Part shown: positions 15,449 to 23,648 of the stretch, piece by piece | Layout: each line of letters starts with the position of its first letter | Numbering within the stretch: position 1 is the first letter of the stretch | Origin: an uncultured Mycoplasmatota bacterium | GTDB lineage: Bacteria; Bacillota_I; Bacilli_A; RF39; UBA660 | Assembly: GCA_946494345.1 (NCBI GenBank) | Contig: CAMMBX010000003.1 | Span: 1-42,716, forward strand | Direction: 5' to 3' | Length of the DNA: 42,716 nt | The notes under the pieces: model-generated | What the model saw: only the letters and a program-made list of their open reading frames with translations | The model's database searches: none | What the model was told of the DNA's origin: nothing | Program-made: the position numbers and the translations under genes

Positions 15449-17494
15449 ATGAACAATCCCAGTGGTATTATCAATTTTACAAGATTCATATTTGTTGGTA
15501 TAGAGTCTGTGGGTTATTTTCTTGTTAGTGGTGCGTATAATATATTTTTTACAGTTGCTAATGCACAACTTTTTAGTGGTGATATAATTAATACTTTTTA
15601 TAGTAGGATACAGTTAATACTTGCTGTTTTAATGACTTTTAAAATTGCTATTACACTTTTAAATATTATTATTAATCCCGATTCATTTAAAGATAAAGAA
15701 AAGGGTCCTGGTAAGTTGATAACAAGGATAGTGGTTTCTTTAGTATTACTTACATTGATAGTACCTATTCCTAATATACCAAAGAGTAGTAATCCTTTAA
15801 ATGAACAGATTAGAAGTAATGGTATTTTATTTGGATTTTTATATCAATTTCAAAATAGTGTTATGGACGATAATATTTTAGGTAAATTAATATTAGGAAG
15901 TAATGTTGGTAGTGTTGATGATGCTGATAATATAAGTAATCTTGGGGGTACTTTAGCAACAACGGTTGCTAAAACTTTTATAACACCGACTTTGAGCGTT
16001 GATGATGATGAAGTTAGTGGTACTGAACTGAATAAGAGTCAAGTAGCGTGTCCTTCAGCACTTGAGGAATATGGTTATAATAATTCTAATTTGCATTATT
16101 CTACACTTATAGATAATATAAATGAAACATGTGATTCTTCTGGTATGGGAGAAGTTTATGTATTTAATTATATTCCTTTTGGTGGCTTAATATGTTCCCT
16201 TATAATGACATTCATTATTTTAGGATTTACTATAGATGTTGCAGTTAGGGCTATTAAACTAGCAGTATTAAGACTTATTGCTCCTGTTCCAATAATTTCT
16301 TATATTATGCCAGGATCTGAGAAAAATGGTGCATTTGGCAATTGGGTGAAATCATTATCTTCTACTTATATAGATTTATTTTTAAGAATTGCAGTTATTT
16401 ATTTTGGGGCTTATATTATTTATATAATAGCTTTCAGTGGAGAAGATGGTATAAATATTTGGCAGGGTTCTTCTAGTTTTACTGTTTCACTTCTTTCAAC
16501 TGTATTTATAATAATTGGTGTTTTGATATTTATGAAGGAAGCTCCTAAATTCTTTAAAGATATGCTTGGAATAAAAGGAGATGGAGGTAACTTTTTCCGG
16601 GGTATTGGTACAATGCTTGGAGCTGCTGCCTTGACTGGTGGACTTGCTGGTTCTGTTGCTACTGGTGTAAGAGCTGGATGGCAAGAAGGTGCTGAGTATA
16701 AAGGACGTACTGCGGGACTTAGGCGTGTGCTTGGTGCTGGAGTAGCAGGATTAACTAGTGGTGTTGGTGGTGCTGTTGTAGGAGCTGGTGCTCTTATGTC
16801 TGCTGATAAGAAACAGGCAGGTGCTGTATTTTCTGCTATGCAAAAGAGAAATGCTATGAGAGCAGCTCATTCTACTTTACTTGGTCGTGCTACGAGTGGT
16901 GCTTATGGTATGTTTACTGGTAGATCTTTAGCTGAGAGAGATCAACAAATTCTTGATGCAACTAATGATGCAAAAAAAGGTATATCTTCATGGAACGAAG
17001 CAGCTACGGATGAAGCTTTAAAACAAACTGGTGCTGATGATTATGGTATTACAACTATAAATGGAAAGAAATATGGCTTTAATTGGGATACTTTAGAGGC
17101 TGCTATGAAAGGTGCTAATCAAGATGGATATTTCTATTATGGAAATAATAGATTTAATCTTACTGATTTTTCTAAGACAAGGACTGATGAGATCAAAAAG
17201 TCTCAAACATCTCGATTTGTTGCTAGACAATATAATAGAAAAACTGGACATTTTGATAACCCTCGTCTTGAGACAGAGTGGAAACTAGCTGCACCAAAAA
17301 TTGAGAAAGCTAATTTGGATTATAGTGACTTTAAAGCTACATATGTTGATGATGATGGAAATTCATATGAATTACCATTTCTTGATCCATCTTCAAAAGG
17401 TGCTATGTTAGGTAAAGCTGATTCACAGATTGAGCAATATACAAATAATATGAAACATGTAAAACATATGGCCAATCATAATCAATCTAAATAG
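15449..17494 (+). CDS. VirB6/TrbL-like polytopic channel protein
   Basis: 681 residues. The N-terminal two thirds hold about six TM segments (near 18-35, 48-70, 86-104, 250-275, 280-300, 310-350). The core of the TrbL/VirB6 family is visible around 245-340: a long TM, then RAIKLAVLRLIAPVPIISY and a conserved WVKSLSSTYIDLFLRI. After the last TM comes a Gly/Ala-rich segment (GAAALTGGLAG, AGVAGLTSGVGGAVVGAG) and a charged, soluble C-terminal tail of about 230 residues that is probably cytoplasmic or interacts with VirB4. In Gram-positive T4SS the VirB6-type protein forms the inner membrane channel with VirB3 and VirB4, whose genes follow directly. Confidence 0.8.
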   Translation: MNNPSGIINFTRFIFVGIESVGYFLVSGAYNIFFTVANAQLFSGDIINTFYSRIQLILAVLMTFKIAITLLNIIINPDSFKDKEKGPGKLITRIVVSLVLLTLIVPIPNIPKSSNPLNEQIRSNGILFGFLYQFQNSVMDDNILGKLILGSNVGSVDDADNISNLGGTLATTVAKTFITPTLSVDDDEVSGTELNKSQVACPSALEEYGYNNSNLHYSTLIDNINETCDSSGMGEVYVFNYIPFGGLICSLIMTFIILGFTIDVAVRAIKLAVLRLIAPVPIISYIMPGSEKNGAFGNWVKSLSSTYIDLFLRIAVIYFGAYIIYIIAFSGEDGINIWQGSSSFTVSLLSTVFIIIGVLIFMKEAPKFFKDMLGIKGDGGNFFRGIGTMLGAAALTGGLAGSVATGVRAGWQEGAEYKGRTAGLRRVLGAGVAGLTSGVGGAVVGAGALMSADKKQAGAVFSAMQKRNAMRAAHSTLLGRATSGAYGMFTGRSLAERDQQILDATNDAKKGISSWNEAATDEALKQTGADDYGITTINGKKYGFNWDTLEAAMKGANQDGYFYYGNNRFNLTDFSKTRTDEIKKSQTSRFVARQYNRKTGHFDNPRLETEWKLAAPKIEKANLDYSDFKATYVDDDGNSYELPFLDPSSKGAMLGKADSQIEQYTNNMKHVKHMANHNQSK

Positions 17495-17517
17495 GGTGAT
17501 AAGGAGTGTGATAATAG

Positions 17518-17832
17518 ATGAATGAGTATTTAATACCTGCTAATACGAAAAATGGTACTTTGATTCTTGGACTTTTTAAGCCTTTCGACTTGGTGTTGTT
17601 AGGTACAGGAATTTTAATTTCATTGGTACTTTTGATGAGTTTTCCAATGAATGCTACTTGGCAAGTTGTAGTTGTTGTTAGTCCGGGATTGCTTTGTGCT
17701 TTTCTTGTTGTTCCTGTTCCTCATTATCATAATATTTTAACAATAATTGTAGAGGCTTATAACTTCTTTACAAATAGAAGAAGATATATTTGGAAAGGTT
17801 GGTGTGTTAAAGATGTCAAAGACGTTAAGTAG
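17518..17832 (+). CDS. PrgI/VirB3-like small membrane protein
   Basis: 104 residues with two closely spaced TM segments (about 25-43 and 48-67) and a short polar C-terminus that includes YNFFTNRRRYIWKG. Size, topology and the place directly before VirB4 match PrgI-family proteins, the Gram-positive counterpart of VirB3, which docks VirB4 on the membrane. aaggag lies upstream of ATG 17518. The C-terminus ends with a short repeat (VKDVKDVK) encoded by duplicated AAAGATGTCAAAGACGTTAAG-like codons, and the next gene starts inside this repeat. Confidence 0.78.
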   Translation: MNEYLIPANTKNGTLILGLFKPFDLVLLGTGILISLVLLMSFPMNATWQVVVVVSPGLLCAFLVVPVPHYHNILTIIVEAYNFFTNRRRYIWKGWCVKDVKDVK

Positions 17833-18361
17833 TCAATATACTGAAGATTGGCTTCCTATTACAGGTATTCAGAATGGTTATATAATTTGTGAAGGTAAAC
17901 AGAAAGTTACAGGAGTAAAAATAGTTCCTCGTAATATATTTATCCTTGATCAACAAGCTCAAGATAATGTCTTGATTAGCCTTAAAAACTTTTATAATAT
18001 GATTGATTTTGAGTTTTGGCTTGTAGTTGCTGATAGACCAGTTGATATTTCTGTTTATATGTCACAATTACAACTTTTATATAACGATTCTACATCTCCT
18101 GCAATTAGAAAAATAATACTACAAGATATTGATAAAGGTAATACTTTTATGAATAATAATATCGTAGATACTGAGTATTTTATTCTATTTAAAGATACTA
18201 GTGAAGATGTTTTACAAAAAAGAGTTCGTCTTTTAATAAATGGTCTTGCAGGATGTGGTTTAAATGCTTCACAAGTTAGTAATGATGACCTTAGAATAAT
18301 TATGGAAAACTTCTTAAATGGAGGAGTTTCTACTGAGTTTGGGACGGTGATGCCAGTATGA
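17813..18361 (+). CDS. TrsD-like T4SS protein before VirB4
   Basis: The reading frame runs from TTG 17804, but ATG 17813 (start MSKTLSSQYTEDW) is the better start, overlapping the end of the PrgI-like gene by 20 bases. The product has about 182 residues, is soluble and alpha/beta, with IVPRNIFILD and DFEFWLVVADRPVDI and no TM. Its position and size recall TrsD/TraD-family proteins that precede the VirB4 gene in staphylococcal transfer regions; the family is recalled, not searched. It may also be seen as a detached N-terminal domain of VirB4. The last four bases (ATGA) overlap the VirB4 start, so the two are coupled. Confidence 0.6.
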   Translation: MSKTLSSQYTEDWLPITGIQNGYIICEGKQKVTGVKIVPRNIFILDQQAQDNVLISLKNFYNMIDFEFWLVVADRPVDISVYMSQLQLLYNDSTSPAIRKIILQDIDKGNTFMNNNIVDTEYFILFKDTSEDVLQKRVRLLINGLAGCGLNASQVSNDDLRIIMENFLNGGVSTEFGTVMPV

Positions 18362-20148
18362 GTATAAGTATAAAAAGTCAATTAGCTCCTAAAGGGTTAC
18401 AATTTAATCCAAGTGATTTCTTTATTAGTGATAAGTATGCAACTATTCTTTCAGTTATTTCTTATCCACGTTATATTGCTCCCGGTTATCTTTCTACCTT
18501 AACGTCTATGAGTGGAATAAAGATTGTAATTAAACATATCCCTGTTCCTTTTGCAACTATGTCTAAGATGATTAATAAACAAGTAGCTGATTTACGTGAA
18601 AAGTATCGTCAGGAGAAGGATCAAACAATGAAAGAGAGAATTAGACAAGATGCGGAAAGTCTTGAAGCTTTTGTTTCTATGCTTGCATCAAGTCAGTCTC
18701 GTATCTTTGACTTTCAAATGCATATTATGATTAATGCTGATACTAGAGAAGATCTTGAATTAAAAAAAGTTAATGTTAAAAACTATTTGGATGCGATGGA
18801 GTTAAGGGCGATATCTTTACGTTTTGAACAAGAGAAAGTATTGAAAAGTATTTTACCAATCTTTCCTAGTCAAGATATAGAAGAGAGAATTGGTACTCCT
18901 ATTCCAACTCCTACTATTGCAGCGATGTATCCTTTTATCTTTGATAGTATTAAAGATCCAGGACTTTCTGTATTACTTGGTGTTGATTTTTCTGGAGGAG
19001 TTATACTATTTAATCAATTCTTATATCAAACTAGAAAAGAAAATAATAGAAATAATGCCAATATGATTATTTTGGGTACTTCTGGTTCTGGTAAAAGTAC
19101 GGCTGCTAAACTATTACTTAGATCACATATTAGAAATGGTTGTCAAATAATTGCAATAGACCCTGAAAATGAACTTGAAGAGATGACTAGAACCTTTGGT
19201 GGAGATATTATAGATATTGGTAAGGGTGGAGAATTTGGTATGATCAATCCCTTAGAAGTTATAATAGACGCTGATGATGAAGAGATAAGTCAAGGTTTAG
19301 GTTATACTGTTTTAACTAGAACACTTCAATCTTTAAGGGCTTTTATGAAATATTATGATCCATCTATTGAAGAAGATGTACTTAATATGTTTAGTGAGAT
19401 TGTTCAAGATACTTATAAACGTTTTGGTATAGATTTTAATACTGATTTTTCTAAATTTACTTCTGCTGACTATCCAACATTTTCTGATGTTTATGCTACA
19501 GTTAGAGGTAGACTTATGGCTTTAACTGAACAAACAAGAGAAAAAGATATTATTCAAAGATTAGAGCTTAAAATTAGGCCTTTAATTAAAGAGCTAAAAT
19601 TCTATTTTGATGGTAAGACTACTATTACTGCTGATAGTGATTTTATGGTATTTAATATTAAAGAATTTATGAATTCTGATACTAATATTAGAAATGCTTT
19701 GTTCTTTAATATCTTAAAATATGCATGGGGTCTTTGTCTTGATCCTTCTGTAAATACAATTTTAATGGTAGATGAAGCTCATGTATTACTTGGTACTAAT
19801 AATGAACAAGGAGCTGACTTCCTTGCTCAAGTACAAAGGCGTGCTCGTAAATATAATACAGGTACTATTATAATTACTCAGCAGCCAAGTGATTTTTCTA
19901 GTCCTGCTATTATTACTCAAGGTAAAGCGATATTTGATAACTCATCATATTATTTAGTTATGGGACTTAGAAAGCAAGCGGTTGAGGATTTATCATTACT
20001 TATTGATTTAAACGAAAATGAAAAAGATAGTATTAAACGTTATTCTCAAGGAGAAGCTTTGTTTGTTTGTGGAAATAGACGTATGAGAATTAATGTAGTA
20101 GTTACTCAAGAAGAATTAGAATCATTTGGAAGTGGTGGAGGATTTTAA
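18358..20148 (+). CDS. virB4: VirB4/TraE-type T4SS ATPase
   Basis: 596 residues. Walker A GTSGSGKS at 240-247, Walker B ILMVDEAH at 468-475, followed by TQQPSD and the conserved DNSSYYLVMGL near the C-terminus. The N-terminal 200 residues are the usual VirB4 middle region (LAPKGLQFNPSDF, SILPIFPSQ) with a helical, charged hairpin near 75-110. This cytoplasmic ATPase powers assembly and substrate passage in type IV secretion and is the signature gene of conjugative and protein-export T4SS. The gene overlaps the TrsD-like gene by 4 bases. All catalytic motifs are intact, so the machine is probably functional. Confidence 0.93.
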   Translation: MSISIKSQLAPKGLQFNPSDFFISDKYATILSVISYPRYIAPGYLSTLTSMSGIKIVIKHIPVPFATMSKMINKQVADLREKYRQEKDQTMKERIRQDAESLEAFVSMLASSQSRIFDFQMHIMINADTREDLELKKVNVKNYLDAMELRAISLRFEQEKVLKSILPIFPSQDIEERIGTPIPTPTIAAMYPFIFDSIKDPGLSVLLGVDFSGGVILFNQFLYQTRKENNRNNANMIILGTSGSGKSTAAKLLLRSHIRNGCQIIAIDPENELEEMTRTFGGDIIDIGKGGEFGMINPLEVIIDADDEEISQGLGYTVLTRTLQSLRAFMKYYDPSIEEDVLNMFSEIVQDTYKRFGIDFNTDFSKFTSADYPTFSDVYATVRGRLMALTEQTREKDIIQRLELKIRPLIKELKFYFDGKTTITADSDFMVFNIKEFMNSDTNIRNALFFNILKYAWGLCLDPSVNTILMVDEAHVLLGTNNEQGADFLAQVQRRARKYNTGTIIITQQPSDFSSPAIITQGKAIFDNSSYYLVMGLRKQAVEDLSLLIDLNENEKDSIKRYSQGEALFVCGNRRMRINVVVTQEELESFGSGGGF

Positions 20149-20188
20149 AATTAGTTAAACTTTAATTGAAGTAAGGTGGTGAAGTTAA

Positions 20189-22540
20189 GTGAATGAAGAA
20201 GTTAATGATCAAGATGAATTAATTGATGAAGAACAACAAGATGCTGCTAGGGAGAATAATGCAAAAAAACGTAAAAAAGCTTCTTCTACACCATCTTTTT
20301 TTAATAGTGTTGTTAATAATATAAATAATAGAAATGCTAATAAAGAAAATAAATATCGTAGTAGGAAGAATAATAATCCTCTAACAAATAATAATACTTC
20401 TAAAAAACAAAGTGGTAATGCTATTAATAATAAAAATAAAGCAAATATTAAAAAGAATTTAGGTGATAAGGCTCTTGAAGTAGGTTCTAATCTTCATCCT
20501 GCTTTAAAGGCTTTAAATACTGCTAATAAGATAAAAAATGGTATAGGTGCTATTAGAAGTAGAAATAGTGGTGGAAGTAATAGACCTAATGAAAGTGGTA
20601 ATGCTAGTGATGGTAATAATGATGATAATAGTAAAAGTCAAAATACTAATAATAATTTAGGAAATGTTAATGATTCTACTGATGATAATGCTACTAATAA
20701 TAGAGGGGGTATTTTAAGTTCTATATTAGGTAATAATGCAAATGGAAATGGTAGATTTTCATCATTATTCAATTTTAGTGGCTTTGGACCAATTAATATG
20801 AAAGCTATGTTAATTGGTGGTTCTATTGCTTCAGTCTTTCTTTTTATTCTTATAATAATTATTGCAGTAGGTATCATTGCATTTTTTACTCCTTTTTTCG
20901 GTTTGGATGCTCATGCTGAAGATGGTATTGCTGAAGGCTTTTCTCAAGAAGAGCAGGATTATTATGATAGACTTGATGCAGTAAAGAGTCAATATGATGA
21001 AGAAGAAAAGGAATTTTCAGAAATGGTTATTACTTCGGCCTTTACAATTATGCAGCTTAATATACCTTCTTTTACTTATCAAGATATGACTACAAATAGA
21101 ATGAGGGAGATTGCTGATTTAATGCTTAGTTCAGCTGAAAATGAAGATGGAACGATTACTTATACTGCTAAAGGCGAAGAAGAGGTTAAAGCAAGTTTGG
21201 CTACTTATTTTAAACAAGTAGATCCTACTTTAAGCAATGTGACTTGTCAGCGAATGGCTCAAGATGTTTATGATTATATTGATAATTATTATGAACTTAT
21301 TGGTAAAGAAGAAGAAACAACTGCTTCTTTATGTGACTCTAATTCATATTGGTGGCCTATTGGTAGTTTAGATACTACAAGAGAAAATGGTGTGTTATTT
21401 GCTAGTGGTACTCCAGAGTCTTCGGTTTTAACTGCTTATTTTGGAGGTAATGATAGTGTTCATAATGGTAATCATGGAGCGATAGATATTTCTACTAGTA
21501 GTGGTATTGGCGTTACTAATGTTATCGCTGCTAAGGCTGGTACTGTTGTTTATCCTACCAGCGATTTAGAAACACAATTTCCTGATAATGGTAGTCTTAG
21601 TAATACCGATGGTGGTGGTTTAGGTAATTATGTTATTATTGAACATTCTGATGGTAATTATACAGTATATGGACATATGGCTCAAGGAAGCATTACAGTT
21701 AGAGCAGGTGATACAGTTAGACAAGGACAAGTTATTGGTAAGATGGGACATTCTGGTAGGTCAACAGGTGCACATTTACATTTTGAGGTAAGATCTGGTG
21801 GTAGATCTTCAGCCAATAGAGTTGATCCTTTACAATTTGTTAGTATTGATAATCCTAGACCTGGATGTGTTGATTTTTCTTTAACGGCAACTTCTTTATC
21901 TAGACAGGAATTTATTGCTAAGATGAATGCATATTGTACTAGTAGTGGTAATAGTAACTTCTGTAATAATTTTGCTAATAAAGCGGGAGAGGTTTATGAT
22001 GTATCAGTTGATTCTTCTGTTAATCCAGAATTAGTTGTTGTTACTGCTGGTACTGAACAAGGTTGGAGAACTTGTGCTGGTCTTTATAATTTCTGGGGTA
22101 TTGGTATTCCTAATGGACGAGGTTGTAGTGCTGGTCCACAGTTAACTTCTATGGCTCAAGGAATTAGAAAGTATGCAGAGACTATTGCTAATTATAGAGA
22201 AGGTGGTAGGTATGATAAGACTATCACTAATCGTTATAATGAAAGAGAAGCGGCTGGTTGTGATCCGGCAGGACATGGACTTCCTGGTAGTTTAGCAGGT
22301 ATGCAATCCGTTTATTCTTGGGTTGGTAATTACCGTTATAGTCCTGGTAACTGGGGTCTAGGTGGATGTGTTTATTTAAACATTATTTATGGCTCTAATT
22401 ATTGTTCTACTAAATCAGTTTGTACTAGTTATTCTAATTGTCCATCGTCATCGGCTACTACTGTTTGTGAGCAAAATGATTATACAGCATGGCAATTGCA
22501 AGAAAAGTTAGAGTTAAGAAGTGCTATATTTGGTTTATAG
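20189..22540 (+). CDS. Membrane-anchored wall hydrolase, M23 plus glucosaminidase-like
   Basis: 783 residues from GTG 20189 (aaggtgg 9 bases upstream). Residues 1-200 are Asn/Lys/Ser-rich, low-complexity and cytoplasmic. One TM spans about 205-235. An extracytoplasmic helical region follows, then an M23 peptidase domain (about 400-545): metal ligands are visible as His and Asp in NHGAIDI (about residue 427) and HLH in TGAHLHFEV (about 527). The C-terminal 220 residues contain ELVVVTAGTEQGW and YNFWGIG, like N-acetylglucosaminidase/lysozyme-type domains. This matches the VirB1-like bifunctional hydrolases (CwlT, PrgK type) that open the wall for Gram-positive T4SS. The long N-rich cytoplasmic tail is unusual. 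Confidence 0.82.
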   Translation: MNEEVNDQDELIDEEQQDAARENNAKKRKKASSTPSFFNSVVNNINNRNANKENKYRSRKNNNPLTNNNTSKKQSGNAINNKNKANIKKNLGDKALEVGSNLHPALKALNTANKIKNGIGAIRSRNSGGSNRPNESGNASDGNNDDNSKSQNTNNNLGNVNDSTDDNATNNRGGILSSILGNNANGNGRFSSLFNFSGFGPINMKAMLIGGSIASVFLFILIIIIAVGIIAFFTPFFGLDAHAEDGIAEGFSQEEQDYYDRLDAVKSQYDEEEKEFSEMVITSAFTIMQLNIPSFTYQDMTTNRMREIADLMLSSAENEDGTITYTAKGEEEVKASLATYFKQVDPTLSNVTCQRMAQDVYDYIDNYYELIGKEEETTASLCDSNSYWWPIGSLDTTRENGVLFASGTPESSVLTAYFGGNDSVHNGNHGAIDISTSSGIGVTNVIAAKAGTVVYPTSDLETQFPDNGSLSNTDGGGLGNYVIIEHSDGNYTVYGHMAQGSITVRAGDTVRQGQVIGKMGHSGRSTGAHLHFEVRSGGRSSANRVDPLQFVSIDNPRPGCVDFSLTATSLSRQEFIAKMNAYCTSSGNSNFCNNFANKAGEVYDVSVDSSVNPELVVVTAGTEQGWRTCAGLYNFWGIGIPNGRGCSAGPQLTSMAQGIRKYAETIANYREGGRYDKTITNRYNEREAAGCDPAGHGLPGSLAGMQSVYSWVGNYRYSPGNWGLGGCVYLNIIYGSNYCSTKSVCTSYSNCPSSSATTVCEQNDYTAWQLQEKLELRSAIFGL

Positions 22541-22552
22541 GAGGAGAATACT

Positions 22553-23086
22553 ATGAAAAAAATAGAAAAAATAGAATTGGTGATAATAGTTATTTTGGTA
22601 GTAGTGTTTGGTGGTACTCTTATTTATTCAAGGCTTTTTGTAAATAATGCCGAAGAAAATAAAATAGATAATACAGTTATTGCTTTACAGGATGAAAATA
22701 GATTCTTTACAATTGATTCAGCGATTTCTAAATATATATCTTATGTAGCTAGTGGAGATACTGCTAATATTATTAAACTGCTTGATACTAATTTTGTTTC
22801 TAATAATAATATTACTTCTAATAACCTTTTTAATTATATAGAATCTTATGATACTAATTATGTTGGTAGTACTAGAGAAGTATATCAAGTTAGTTATAAT
22901 GATAATATTTATAAATATTATGTAAAAGTTAGATTGCTTAATGAAGATTTTGTTTCTTCTACTTTTGTTAAAGATACTTATTTTGAAGTTACAATAAATG
23001 AAAATAATTTAACCTTTGCAGTTGCTCCTATTTCTTCAGTTATGTATTCTAATAAAATAGAGGAGGCTGATTCTAATAATGATTAA
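22553..23086 (+). CDS. VirB8-like anchored protein 1
   Basis: 177 residues: N-terminal TM (about 8-28), then a soluble extracytoplasmic domain. The start of the domain, with an FFTIDSAISKYISYVASGD helix followed by strands (YQVSYNDNIYKYYVKVRLL, TYFEVTINENN), fits an NTF2-like cone, the fold of VirB8/TcpC/TraM channel scaffold proteins. An aggaggag site lies 6 bases before ATG 22553. The gene follows the hydrolase by 12 bases and overlaps the next small anchored protein by 8. The family call is from topology, helix-strand order and T4SS context. Confidence 0.6.
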   Translation: MKKIEKIELVIIVILVVVFGGTLIYSRLFVNNAEENKIDNTVIALQDENRFFTIDSAISKYISYVASGDTANIIKLLDTNFVSNNNITSNNLFNYIESYDTNYVGSTREVYQVSYNDNIYKYYVKVRLLNEDFVSSTFVKDTYFEVTINENNLTFAVAPISSVMYSNKIEEADSNND

Positions 23087-23549
23087 TAAAGTAAAAGTGA
23101 TTGTACTTATAATAATGATAGGCTTGTTTCTATTTCTAATTTTTAGTAATTTTCGAAATGTTAGTGATAGTATGAGAGAATTACCTAGTGAAGAAGAATT
23201 AAATGAATTTAATTCTGTTTCTTCTAAAAATGAAGTTAATACTTATGAAGTCAAAGATATTAGTAATGAACAGTTAGCGACTATATATTATTCTGACTTT
23301 AAAAATGAAGTGGTTAATTTTCCTGATGATATTTATAGTAAAATACGTAATAAGAGTGATATAACTTCTTCTGTTTTTGAAAGCTTTAGAAATGAACTTA
23401 TTAATAATTATTATAGTAATACAGTTTCTTCTTATAATTTTAGAAATACTACTAATGGTAAAATATTAGAAGTAACAAATAATTATAATCAAAAGATAAC
23501 ATTTTATATTGATTCAGTTTTAAATTACGAAATTGAGTTAACATTGTAA
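23079..23549 (+). CDS. VirB8-like anchored protein 2
   Basis: 156 residues: N-terminal TM (about 5-24), a polar linker and an extracytoplasmic domain that ends in two strands (GKILEVTNNYNQKITFYI, NYEIELTL). The topology copies the preceding gene, although sequence likeness is weak. Two consecutive one-TM VirB8-like proteins may form a heteromeric scaffold. ATG 23079 lies inside the previous gene, 12 bases after its aggagg site, so the two are translated together. It closes this transcription unit: a new promoter for virD4 follows. Confidence 0.5.
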   Translation: MINKVKVIVLIIMIGLFLFLIFSNFRNVSDSMRELPSEEELNEFNSVSSKNEVNTYEVKDISNEQLATIYYSDFKNEVVNFPDDIYSKIRNKSDITSSVFESFRNELINNYYSNTVSSYNFRNTTNGKILEVTNNYNQKITFYIDSVLNYEIELTL

Positions 23550-23556
23550 AAATTTG

Positions 23557-23585
23557 TTTTCAAATTATAAAAATGTTGGTATAAT
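23557..23585 (+). promoter_or_regulatory. Promoter of virD4
   Basis: -35 TTTTCA (23557-23562), 17-base spacer, extended -10 TGg-TATAAT (23577-23585). An 11-base direct repeat TAGATTTTAAA (23591-23601 and 23605-23615) lies between the -10 and the RBS and could bind a regulator. Confidence 0.6.
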
Positions 23586-23648
23586 AAGCGTAGATTTTAA
23601 ACCTTAGATTTTAAATCAGTATAATGAGTATAAATGGAGGAGATTTTC

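Noticed and set aside
17813-20148. VirB4 split by a frameshift into two pieces
   Set aside because: The 596-residue protein already has a full VirB4 layout and the ATGA overlap is a normal coupling; the upstream protein is better read as a separate TrsD-like one.
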